Assembly (NCBI RefSeq): GCF_900460245.1
Contig: NZ_UHIP01000001.1
Span: forward strand, 1,612,001 to 1,676,000
DNA: 64,000 nt
Reading direction: 5' to 3'
DNA from: Vibrio fluvialis
GTDB taxonomy: Bacteria > Pseudomonadota > Gammaproteobacteria > Enterobacterales > Vibrionaceae
The notes under the pieces are model-generated. The model saw only the letters and a list, made by a program, of their open reading frames with translations. It ran no database searches and was not told where the DNA came from. The stretch's first letter is position 1, and each line of letters begins with the position of its first letter. Positions 57,065 to 64,000 of this stretch are shown in pieces. Made by a program: the position numbers and the translations under genes.

Positions 57065-57784
57065 ATGAAACATGTATGGATACTGGCGTGCGTATTGAGT
57101 TTAACTGGCTGTATTACGGTGAAGGAGTCAGACAACAGCGATCTGAAAAGCGATCCGGTTGAGATGGCCGAATCACGTATCGCACTCGGGCTGGGTTACT
57201 TAGAAAACGGCAGCATGATCAAAGCGCGTGAAAATCTAGAAAGAGCGATGCAGCACGCGCCGCACTATTACCGCTCACAACTGTCGATGGCGCATTACTT
57301 TGAAACCGTTGGCGAAACCGACTCAGCCCGAGACACCTACCGCGCGGCACTGCGCGATCATCCCAAAAACGGCAATGTGCTCAACAATTACGGCACCTTT
57401 CTATGCAAACACGGCGAATATCAGCAGGCCGATAAGTACTTCAACCGCGCTGTCGAACAGCCTTACTACTACCTGATTTCCGCCAGCTATGAGAACGCCG
57501 CGTTTTGTTCACTCAAATCCGGCGACCCAGAAAAAGCCGCCTACTACTTCAAACGTGCTGTCGACCACGATCCGACACGGGTTCGGTCTTTACTGCAACT
57601 GGCGAAGCTGGAAATAGAACGGGGAGATTACACAGAAGCGAGAATCAAACTGCTGGCGTTTCATCAGCGTTACGGTTACCAAAAGGCATCTCTACAACTC
57701 TTGATTGAACTGGAAGAAAAGGCGGGTAATAAAGCACTGGAGAAAAAGTATCAGCAAGCGCTGGATGCTCTTTCTCCATCATAA
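57065..57784 (+). CDS. TPR lipoprotein of the PilW/PilF type
   Basis: 239-residue outer-membrane-type lipoprotein: signal with lipobox LTGC (Cys16), followed by five or so tetratricopeptide repeats (ALGLGYLENGSMIKARENLERAM; NNYGTFLCKHGEYQQADKYFNRAV; AKLEIERGDYTEARIKL). The pattern NNYGTFLC is typical of PilW/PilF, which helps PilQ assembly in type IV pili. In vibrios the usual pilW lies beside rlmN and rodZ, which are not here, so this may be a paralogue. Start chosen for the lipobox and AAGGAG. Confidence 0.75.
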   Translation: MKHVWILACVLSLTGCITVKESDNSDLKSDPVEMAESRIALGLGYLENGSMIKARENLERAMQHAPHYYRSQLSMAHYFETVGETDSARDTYRAALRDHPKNGNVLNNYGTFLCKHGEYQQADKYFNRAVEQPYYYLISASYENAAFCSLKSGDPEKAAYYFKRAVDHDPTRVRSLLQLAKLEIERGDYTEARIKLLAFHQRYGYQKASLQLLIELEEKAGNKALEKKYQQALDALSPS

Positions 57785-58015
57785 TTAGCGACGTTTACCA
57801 ATGTTGGTTGGGCGGCCATCTTTGCCGCCTTTGCGATCGCGATAGTGCGTGCGGCGCAAACGGCGAACTTTAGTAGAGCGTTGAATTTTTTGGTATTCGC
57901 GATACAAGATACGAATAAACAGCACGAGACCAATCAACAAAATGACCGAAAACACGGAAAGAAACGGTACACATAGCCAATCAGGCTGACAGGGGGTATA
58001 GATTTCAAAGTCCAT
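57785..58015 (-). CDS. Small membrane protein of unknown function
   Basis: 76 residues: a short periplasmic N-terminus, one strongly hydrophobic helix (about 17-40), and a very basic C-terminus (STKVRRLRRTHYRDRKGGKDG). ATG at 58015 follows GAGGAGG. Convergent with the TPR gene, its stop directly abutting that gene's stop. No family recognised. Confidence 0.6.
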   Translation of the reverse strand: MDFEIYTPCQPDWLCVPFLSVFSVILLIGLVLFIRILYREYQKIQRSTKVRRLRRTHYRDRKGGKDGRPTNIGKRR

Positions 58016-58051
58016 GACCAACCTCCTCTGCTGTTTATCCTGTTATTTACC

Positions 58052-59149
58052 TTAGCATTTTTTGCTCAACCACAGCTTGCGCTGCTCAGCATTTTGAAAA
58101 CTCCATGCCACAAAGCGACTCACTTTCTGTCCTTGCTGCATCTCTACTACCTTTATCGACTGCACGCCAACTTTCTCCAGTTGTTTTTTCAACCAACGGA
58201 CGTTGTCGCTCTTAGAAATCAGTGTCGTGAACCACAGCACTTGTTCTGCGAACTTCTGACTTTCCAACGCCATGTCTTTCACAAACGCCGCTTCGCCCCC
58301 CGGGCACCACAGTTCAGCTTTCTGCCCGCCGAAGTTCAGTGTCGGAGACACAGGCGCTGTTTTGGCCTGCTGAGTCTGAGCGACCCCTTTCTTAAGCTGG
58401 TTGTCGCGCAGATTGCGGATTTTACGCTCAGTGCCCTGCTGAGCCTCAGCCAGAGAAGCATGAAACGGAGGATTGCAGGTGGTGACATCATAACGCTCAT
58501 CTTTGCCAATGATGCCACTGAACATTGCTTTGCTGTTTTTCTGCAATCGGCATTCAATGCGCCCTTTCAGCACTGGGTTGCCTTGCGCAATCAAATTTGC
58601 CTGTTTGACCGACGCCGGATCCACATCGCTGCCCGTGTAATTCCAGCCATATTCCGTTACACCAACTATCGGGTAAATGCAGTTCGCACCCACGCCAATA
58701 TCCAACGCTTTCACCCTATTTTGCTTAAGTGCGGGGCACTCTTCAGTGAGCAAATCCGCTACACGGTGAATGTAATCCGCGCGCCCCGGAATTGGCGGGC
58801 AAAGATAGCCGGCAGGGATATCCCAGAACGTGACACCGTAATGATGAGCCAGCAATGCTTTGTTGAGCAGCTTCACCGCCACTGGGTCAGAAAACGGAAT
58901 ACTCCATTCCCCTTTCTGATTCTTAATCAGAAAACGTTCAAGCTCTGGCAGAGTTTTGCACAGCGCAGGGAAATCGTAATTGCCTTTGTGCTGGTTACGC
59001 GGATGCAAGCCCGCTTTACCTTTTAGAGGAGCCTGAGTATTTTTCTTCGTCATGGGCTTGCCCGTCGGCTTGTTACCTGATTGAGCTTTAGCCATCGGCT
59101 TAGCGCTGCGCTCCGATTTGCGCGTGAACGGACGTGTTGGTTTAGACAT
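58052..59149 (-). CDS. rlmF: 23S rRNA (adenine-1618-N6)-methyltransferase RlmF
   Basis: Methylates A1618 of 23S rRNA. After a basic, Lys/Pro-rich N-terminal tail (about 50 residues) come the family blocks [26 protein letters not shown] (SAM site), and the N6-adenine methylase motif CNPPFHAS. 365 residues. It overlaps the upstream metallopeptidase-fold gene by eight bases. Confidence 0.95.
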   Translation of the reverse strand: MSKPTRPFTRKSERSAKPMAKAQSGNKPTGKPMTKKNTQAPLKGKAGLHPRNQHKGNYDFPALCKTLPELERFLIKNQKGEWSIPFSDPVAVKLLNKALLAHHYGVTFWDIPAGYLCPPIPGRADYIHRVADLLTEECPALKQNRVKALDIGVGANCIYPIVGVTEYGWNYTGSDVDPASVKQANLIAQGNPVLKGRIECRLQKNSKAMFSGIIGKDERYDVTTCNPPFHASLAEAQQGTERKIRNLRDNQLKKGVAQTQQAKTAPVSPTLNFGGQKAELWCPGGEAAFVKDMALESQKFAEQVLWFTTLISKSDNVRWLKKQLEKVGVQSIKVVEMQQGQKVSRFVAWSFQNAEQRKLWLSKKC

Positions 59150-59657
59150 CGATTTTCTTTCCCGCCTTCAGTTCAAGCACCATCATATATAACCGTGCAT
59201 CCAGTTCTAGCTGATGATAGTCCGGCTCCATATGACAGCACAGTTGATAGAAGGCTTTGTTGTGTTCTTTTTCGCGTAGATGCGCCAGTTCGTGCACCAC
59301 CAGCATACGCAGCAAGGGTTCTGGTGCGTTTTTGAATGCGCTGGCTATACGGATTTCGTTCTTGGCTTTAATTTTGTTGCCGTGCACTCGGGACACATAA
59401 GTGTGTAATCCGAGCGCATTGTTAATGAGGTGAATCTTGCCGTCATACACCACTTTGCTCAGCGGCGCGGTTTTTTTCATGTACTGATTTTTGATATCCA
59501 TCGTGTAGTTAAACAGCGCTTTTTCACTCTGAATATCGTGACGCTGCGGATAACGCTGCTCAAACCAAGACACCAACTTTCCAGATTCAACCATTCGCTG
59601 AACCGGTTCGAGAATGTGGGCAGGATAACCCTGAATGTATTTCAGTACAGGATGCAT
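59142..59657 (-). CDS. YgjP-like metal-dependent hydrolase (DUF45)
   Basis: 171-residue protein with the metal-binding helix [18 protein letters not shown] (HELAH plus downstream His), the hallmark of the DUF45/YgjP family, one member of which (E. coli YgjP) was reported as a UTP pyrophosphatase. Translated together with rlmF by gene overlap. Confidence 0.82.
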   Translation of the reverse strand: MHPVLKYIQGYPAHILEPVQRMVESGKLVSWFEQRYPQRHDIQSEKALFNYTMDIKNQYMKKTAPLSKVVYDGKIHLINNALGLHTYVSRVHGNKIKAKNEIRIASAFKNAPEPLLRMLVVHELAHLREKEHNKAFYQLCCHMEPDYHQLELDARLYMMVLELKAGKKIDV

Positions 59658-59793
59658 AACGGAAACGCTTTAACAGGCCAAAAATTTAGGGTCGCAAAGT
59701 GTAACCGAAACCCGGCTATGAATCATCCCGCCAATTTGCATCAACTGGCGTTCGCCGTTAAACTCTGCGCCTTTCTACTTTGCGAGCACCACC

Positions 59794-60024
59794 ATGAAAC
59801 GAGTTGTCCTTTACATTAAAGATAAATGCCCACACTGCAAAGATGCCCAGCGCTATCTGGATTCTAAAGGGGTGAAGTACCGTCTGTGTAACGCCAAAAT
59901 GGAACGCGGCCGCAAAGAACTCGATGCGCTGGGTGTGCGCAGTGTACCGGTGCTGAAAATCGGTGACCGCGTGATGATTGGCTGGAATCCGACCAACTTC
60001 GATCGTATTTACAACAGCAAATAA
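59794..60024 (+). CDS. Glutaredoxin family protein
   Basis: 76-residue thioredoxin-fold protein with redox motif CPHC (Cys12, Cys15), cis-proline in RSVPVLKIGD and C-terminal GWNPTNFDRIY. CPHC rather than the CPYC of classical glutaredoxins suggests a NrdH/GrxC-like or thiol-exchange role. Single gene. Confidence 0.85.
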   Translation: MKRVVLYIKDKCPHCKDAQRYLDSKGVKYRLCNAKMERGRKELDALGVRSVPVLKIGDRVMIGWNPTNFDRIYNSK

Positions 60025-60027
60025 ACC

Positions 60028-60897
60028 CTAAACATATTGCTTCACGAACTCGATAAAAGTTCGGTCGGCATTAGACAAGTAGCCATCTTTGCGCCAGGCC
60101 AGCGCTAAATCGAGCCAGACTGGCGGGTGAAACGGAATCGCTTTCACCTCCGGTTCGTTATCCGTGACCAATTCCAGCAGCGCCGTGATCGCGTATTCAT
60201 GTTTAACGATACTCAAAATCATTGGCAACAAATTGGTTTCAAAAGAAAAATTGGCGCTGAGTTTGTGTTCTTTACACACCTTATCGATAAATTCGCGGTG
60301 AAAGTAACCGGGCTTGAACATCACCAGTTCATGTTCAAAAAACTCTTTAAACTCTATCTGCTTACGCTGCGCCAGTTCGTGCTCTTTGCCCACCACGGCC
60401 ACCATTTGTGACGACAACAACGGATCGACCTCCAGATCGGGTGGTAGATCGTGATTGAGAATTACGCCGATATCCAGCTCACCCGACAACAACATTTTCC
60501 GAATCGATTGAGTACCCGCTTCAATCACAGTCATTTTAAGATTGGGAAAATGACTCTTAAACGCCATCACGATTTCCGGAAAAAAGTACGATCCCATCAT
60601 GCTCGGCGCGCCAAGACGTACTTCCCCTTTTACCAGCCCTTTGAGTTCATCCATTGCCAGTTGTGCATCTTCAATTTGCTGCAGAATGCGCGTGGCATGT
60701 TCCAGCAACACCGAACCCTCATGAGTGAGCGTCACTTTGCGTTCATCGCGTTTAAACAATACCACCCCGAGTTGTTGCTCAAACTTCTTAATCGAGATAC
60801 TCAACGCAGGCTGCGCAATGTGCAGTTCCTGTGCGGCTTGGGTAAAGCTTTCATTGCGCGCTACCGTAACAAAATGTTTGAGATGACGGGTTTCCAT
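60028..60897 (-). CDS. LysR-family transcriptional regulator
   Basis: 289-residue regulator; N-terminal HTH METRHLKHFVTVARNESF followed by TQAAQELHIAQPALSISIKK, then an effector-binding domain. ATG at 60897 has GGAG upstream; in-frame codons beyond it are unrelated. Divergent from the MFS gene across 150 bp, like E. coli ynfL/ynfM, so it likely controls that transporter. Confidence 0.88.
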   Translation of the reverse strand: METRHLKHFVTVARNESFTQAAQELHIAQPALSISIKKFEQQLGVVLFKRDERKVTLTHEGSVLLEHATRILQQIEDAQLAMDELKGLVKGEVRLGAPSMMGSYFFPEIVMAFKSHFPNLKMTVIEAGTQSIRKMLLSGELDIGVILNHDLPPDLEVDPLLSSQMVAVVGKEHELAQRKQIEFKEFFEHELVMFKPGYFHREFIDKVCKEHKLSANFSFETNLLPMILSIVKHEYAITALLELVTDNEPEVKAIPFHPPVWLDLALAWRKDGYLSNADRTFIEFVKQYV

Positions 60898-61050
60898 AAG
60901 GCTCCAAGCTGTGGTGATAACCAAAACATTTGAGTCTGGCTTCTCCATATACAGAATATATGACAACAATAATTTTAATATATTTTATTAATTCGCATTG
61001 CACTGATACTTTGATCACATCGTCGTATGAGCCTAGTTTGAGTTGTCGCC

Positions 61051-62271
61051 ATGATTGAATTGAGCAGCCCCCAGTATCGAAAAGTAACCTTCGCCCTCGC
61101 CTTTGGGTCATTTTTGGTTTTCTGTAACCTTTACCTGTTTCAACCGATGCTGCCTTATATGGCCAAACATTTCGCTGTTTCTGAAACGCAGATCAACTGG
61201 CTGTTCGCAGCGTCTACTTTAGCTCTTTCTGTCAGTTTAGTACCCTGGGCAATCAGCTCTGAGGCCATTGGTCGCCGCCGTGTGATGCTGCTTGGCCTGT
61301 TTGCGATGCCGATGATCGGAGCCGTGATGCTAATCAGCAGCGACTTCTGGGTTTTAGTTTTGGCGCGCGCACTAATGGGCGTGGCGCTGGCGGCGTTTGC
61401 GTCTGTTGCGGTTGCGTACATGGTCGAAGAGCTGTCACCACAAGCGTTCAGCAAAGCCATTGGCGGCTATATCGCTGCGAACTCATTGGGCGGCATCAGC
61501 GGACGTATTTTTGGTGGCCTGCTTACCGACGCACTGGGCTGGCAACAAGCGGTGATCGCAATGGCTGGCTTCACCTTTATCGGCGCGTTGATTGTACTGG
61601 CCTGCCTGCCCGTTCAAGTGAACTTCAAACCACAGCGCGGCATGTTTTTCCATCACAATCGCGCTCTGGTCAAACACCTTTCCAACCGCACTATTTGGCT
61701 GGCGATGCTGATTGGCGGCACCAATTTTGCGCTGTTTGTTAACCTTTATTCGGTCATGGGTTTTCGCTTGGTAGCCGAACCTTACTCAATGCCAATTGGC
61801 CTGGCTTCTCTGATTTTCCTCTGCTATCTGGCGGGTACGCTGAGTTCAAAACTCACCGCCAACTGGACCAAACGTTACCCGCCAATTACAGGTATGGTGG
61901 TGGGCGCCGCGCTGAGTATGTCCGGTATGTTGATTGCGCTGGTCGAATCGATTCCATTCATGATGCTGGGCCTCATGCTGATTAGCTTTGGTGCATTTTT
62001 CACCCATACATTGGCTTACGCCTGGGTCAGCCAGAAGGCGACCGAAGCCAAAGCGACCGCGACCGCGCTCTACTTGGTGCACTATTATGTGGGCGGCAGT
62101 CTGGGCGGGTTCTATCTGCTGTATTGCTGGCAACATGGCGGCTGGGAGATGGTGACCGCTGGCGGCATGGTGTTGTATGCCGTGTTGTTTACCCTGTGTT
62201 GGCGTCTGAGCCTGCGTCACAAAAGCAATGCAGCGACCAGCGCAACCACAGTGTTGAAATCTTCTCACTAA
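61051..62271 (+). CDS. MFS transporter (YnfM-like)
   Basis: 406-residue inner-membrane transporter with 12 hydrophobic helices. N-terminal FGSFLVFCNLYLFQPMLPYMA, the cytoplasmic loop A motif (SSEAIGRRRVMLLG) and the duplicated LIGGTNFALFVNLYSVMGFRL are typical of the YnfM/arabinose-efflux group. Substrate unknown. Divergent LysR gene is the likely regulator. Confidence 0.88.
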   Translation: MIELSSPQYRKVTFALAFGSFLVFCNLYLFQPMLPYMAKHFAVSETQINWLFAASTLALSVSLVPWAISSEAIGRRRVMLLGLFAMPMIGAVMLISSDFWVLVLARALMGVALAAFASVAVAYMVEELSPQAFSKAIGGYIAANSLGGISGRIFGGLLTDALGWQQAVIAMAGFTFIGALIVLACLPVQVNFKPQRGMFFHHNRALVKHLSNRTIWLAMLIGGTNFALFVNLYSVMGFRLVAEPYSMPIGLASLIFLCYLAGTLSSKLTANWTKRYPPITGMVVGAALSMSGMLIALVESIPFMMLGLMLISFGAFFTHTLAYAWVSQKATEAKATATALYLVHYYVGGSLGGFYLLYCWQHGGWEMVTAGGMVLYAVLFTLCWRLSLRHKSNAATSATTVLKSSH

Positions 62272-62317
62272 GTTGTGTTATTCTTGCCGCGAAATTTAAA
62301 ACAACGACGACAAGAAT

Positions 62318-62878
62318 ATGAGCTCAACTACCGATAATCAGGCCGTCGCCGCCAGCGTAAACCAATGGTTAGACGATGTGGTGATTGGCCTGAACCTGTG
62401 CCCGTTTGCGGCCAAACCTCAGCGCAACCAACAAATTAAGATTTGTGTCAGCAACGCAACCCGCGAAGAGGATCTGCTGCAGGACATTCTTGATCAACTG
62501 CTGGAACTAGACACCAAAGAGCCGCAGGAGCTGGAAACCACTCTGGTCGTCGTGCCAGATATGCTGCAAGATTTCACCGACTACAACTTCTTTATCGACT
62601 GGGTGGAAGCTCTGATTCGCCAGCAAGATTGGGAAGGCGTTTTTCAGGTCGCCACATTCCATCCGAATTACTACTTTGCTGGTACTGAGCCGGAAGATGC
62701 GGAAAATCTCACCAACCGCGCGCCCTATCCGATCTTTCATCTGATCCGCGAAGAGAGTATGGAAAAAGTACTCAAACATTATCCGAATCCGGAAGCCATT
62801 CCCGATACCAATATTGAACGCGTGTCAAACCTCACCGAAGCAGAACGTAAGGCCTTGTTCCCTTATCTGTTCCGCTAG
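62318..62878 (+). CDS. DUF1415 family protein
   Basis: 186-residue soluble protein of unknown function. VNQWLDDVVIGLNLCPFA near the N-terminus and QVATFHPNYYFAGTEPEDAEN in the middle, with conserved Cys, His and Glu/Asp residues, define DUF1415. Starts 46 bp after the MFS gene and may be co-transcribed. Confidence 0.88.
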   Translation: MSSTTDNQAVAASVNQWLDDVVIGLNLCPFAAKPQRNQQIKICVSNATREEDLLQDILDQLLELDTKEPQELETTLVVVPDMLQDFTDYNFFIDWVEALIRQQDWEGVFQVATFHPNYYFAGTEPEDAENLTNRAPYPIFHLIREESMEKVLKHYPNPEAIPDTNIERVSNLTEAERKALFPYLFR

Positions 62879-62987
62879 TGAAATGAACGGATTCGACGGT
62901 AGAAAAGTGGGACATCCACCAAATCTTAATGGGATTTAACCGTTGAAAATGCTACTCTTACGCCATCATTCTTAGTGAGAGAATAAA

Positions 62988-63338
62988 ATGAGCAAATTAA
63001 CGACAGATATTCAAGCCAACCTTGAATTGTTCATCAAAGAATCCCAAGAGAACAACCTTGTTTGGGGTCTGCGTAATGAAGAAGGCTGGTTGTCTTGTGA
63101 ATCGACCGAGTTTGAAGACAGCGAAGTGATGCCCTTCTGGTCATCAAAAGAAGACGCGCAACTTCATAACGTCGAAGAGTGGGCCGATTTCGAAGTACTG
63201 GAAATCCCGCTGGATATCTTCGTTGAAGATTGGCTGATCACTCTGGGCGAAGATGGCGTGCTGGTTGGTACCAACTGGAACGCGAATCTGGATGGCAAAG
63301 AAGTTGAGCCTTCAGAACTCGCCAAGATGTATCTGTAA
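62988..63338 (+). CDS. DUF2750 family protein
   Basis: 116-residue acidic protein. LVWGLRNEEGWLSCES and the C-terminal WLITLGEDGVLVGTNWNANLDGKEV are characteristic of DUF2750. RBS GAGAG before the ATG, terminator after. Function unknown. Confidence 0.85.
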   Translation: MSKLTTDIQANLELFIKESQENNLVWGLRNEEGWLSCESTEFEDSEVMPFWSSKEDAQLHNVEEWADFEVLEIPLDIFVEDWLITLGEDGVLVGTNWNANLDGKEVEPSELAKMYL

Positions 63339-63348
63339 TCTCTTCTGT

Positions 63349-63376
63349 TAAGGCGCTCACTGCAGCGCCTTAATTA
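63349..63376 (+). terminator. Terminator after the DUF2750 gene
   Basis: AAGGCGCT-cactgc-AGCGCCTT followed by AATTATTT. Confidence 0.78.
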
Positions 63377-63464
63377 TTTCTGAACAACACGTTTTCTCTA
63401 CATAGCCGCTAATGGCAAGCTCTGCTACCATTGGCGCTTTATTTCAAGCAATCGGACTGAAAGC

Positions 63465-64000
63465 ATGCATTTATCTAAGCTGACGCAAGACATTTACGAT
63501 CACCTTTACCGCGACATCACTGAGTTTCGTAGCACGTTTGACCTGCCAGTCGCCACTCCAGCCAGCCTGGATGACAAAGCAGATACGCTGCACACCTCTC
63601 TGGCGATTGAAGAACTGACCGAACTTGCCGAAGCGGACAACAAAACTGAGCAAGCGGATGCGATCGTCGATAGCGTTTATGTACTGATGGGACGTCTGGT
63701 GCACCTGGGTGATGCCAAAGTCAGCGATAACCTGGCGATCAGCTACCTGATTGACCTGCTGCTGAACGTTGCTGCGAACCGTGGTATCGACTTCCTTCCT
63801 TGCTGGGACGAAGTTCACAGCTCAAACATGAGTAAAGTGTGCCGCAACGAACAAGAATACTCAGAAACTGAAGCTTTCTACGCAGAACAAGGCATCAAAC
63901 TGATGGCCGTGCAGAAAGGCGATTACATCATCGCAAAATGTGCGCAGGATTTTGTCTCTGAAGGTAAAACCATTCGTCAGGGCAAAGTACTGAAATCGGT
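63465..64000 (+). CDS. MazG/PRA-PH-like NTP pyrophosphohydrolase family protein (cut by window edge)
   Basis: Starts at ATG 63465 and runs off the right edge after 178 codons. SLAIEELTELAEADNKTEQADAIVDSVYV contains the ExxE...ExxD metal-binding pattern of all-alpha NTP pyrophosphatases (MazG, HisE). A C-terminal part follows (YSETEAFYAEQGI; GDYIIAKCAQDF). Likely hydrolyses a nucleotide or phosphoribosyl-nucleotide; exact substrate unknown. Confidence 0.82.
   Translation, partial: MHLSKLTQDIYDHLYRDITEFRSTFDLPVATPASLDDKADTLHTSLAIEELTELAEADNKTEQADAIVDSVYVLMGRLVHLGDAKVSDNLAISYLIDLLLNVAANRGIDFLPCWDEVHSSNMSKVCRNEQEYSETEAFYAEQGIKLMAVQKGDYIIAKCAQDFVSEGKTIRQGKVLKS

Overview
The window is gammaproteobacterial chromosome, almost certainly from a Vibrio. 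It carries TMAO respiration genes (torC/torA), a biosynthetic lysine/ornithine decarboxylase of the Vibrio vulnificus type, Vibrio-type DUF1415/DUF1840/DUF2726/DUF2750 proteins, the yccA-tusE-yccX-rlmI neighbourhood shared with E. coli, and decayed integron-type gene cassettes. Base composition of the core looks close to half GC, which would fit the V. fluvialis/V. furnissii side of the genus; this species-level guess is inference only.

Layout. 1-2.0 kb: TMAO reductase pair torC-torA (minus, torA cut by the window edge) behind a promoter region dense in CRP-, FNR- and NarP-like dyads. 2.3-5.8 kb: queuosine genes queC/queE, a YidA-type phosphatase and a stand-alone siroheme synthase domain. 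6.2-10.4 kb: the four-gene polar amino acid ABC importer aapJQMP. 10.7-13.6 kb: yccA, tusE, acylphosphatase, rlmI. 13.7-17.7 kb: a compact six-gene locus for a tryptophan tryptophylquinone (TTQ) amine dehydrogenase (heavy chain, MauE-like, MauD-like, light chain, two monoheme cytochromes c) behind a near-perfect sigma-54 promoter and with no mauG. 17.7-31.5 kb: kinase/acetyltransferase pair, katG, an OmpR-type two-component system, lysine/ornithine decarboxylase, mechanosensitive channel, Na+/Ca2+ antiporter family protein, EF-hand protein, SRPBCC protein and a soluble PAS-PAS chemoreceptor.

31.7-37.2 kb is an accessory, lower-GC patch: a shattered LRR-protein kinase pseudogene, cold-shock gene cspA, a small gene that has what looks like a duplicated copy of the cspA promoter and 5' leader, four cassette-like genes (cupin, VOC, SRPBCC, small membrane protein) with attC-like remnants, another broken gene, and two identical tRNA-Val(GAC) genes. 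37.5-50 kb: diguanylate cyclase, DUF2726 protein, a very large lipoprotein amylopullulanase with two GH13 catalytic domains, CheV with a periplasmic binding protein, and a DcuSR/CitAB-type two-component system. 50.3-55.4 kb: a TolC/HlyD/ABC-2 permease export operon with no ATPase gene. 55.4-64 kb: metA behind tandem MetJ boxes, a PilW-like TPR lipoprotein, rlmF, a YgjP-like metallopeptidase-fold protein, glutaredoxin, a divergent LysR/MFS pair and small conserved proteins, ending in a partial MazG-like gene.

The most noteworthy content is the sigma-54-controlled, MauG-less TTQ amine dehydrogenase operon and the duplicated cold-shock leader with a covarying hairpin. No CRISPR array, prophage, intact insertion sequence or rRNA was seen.
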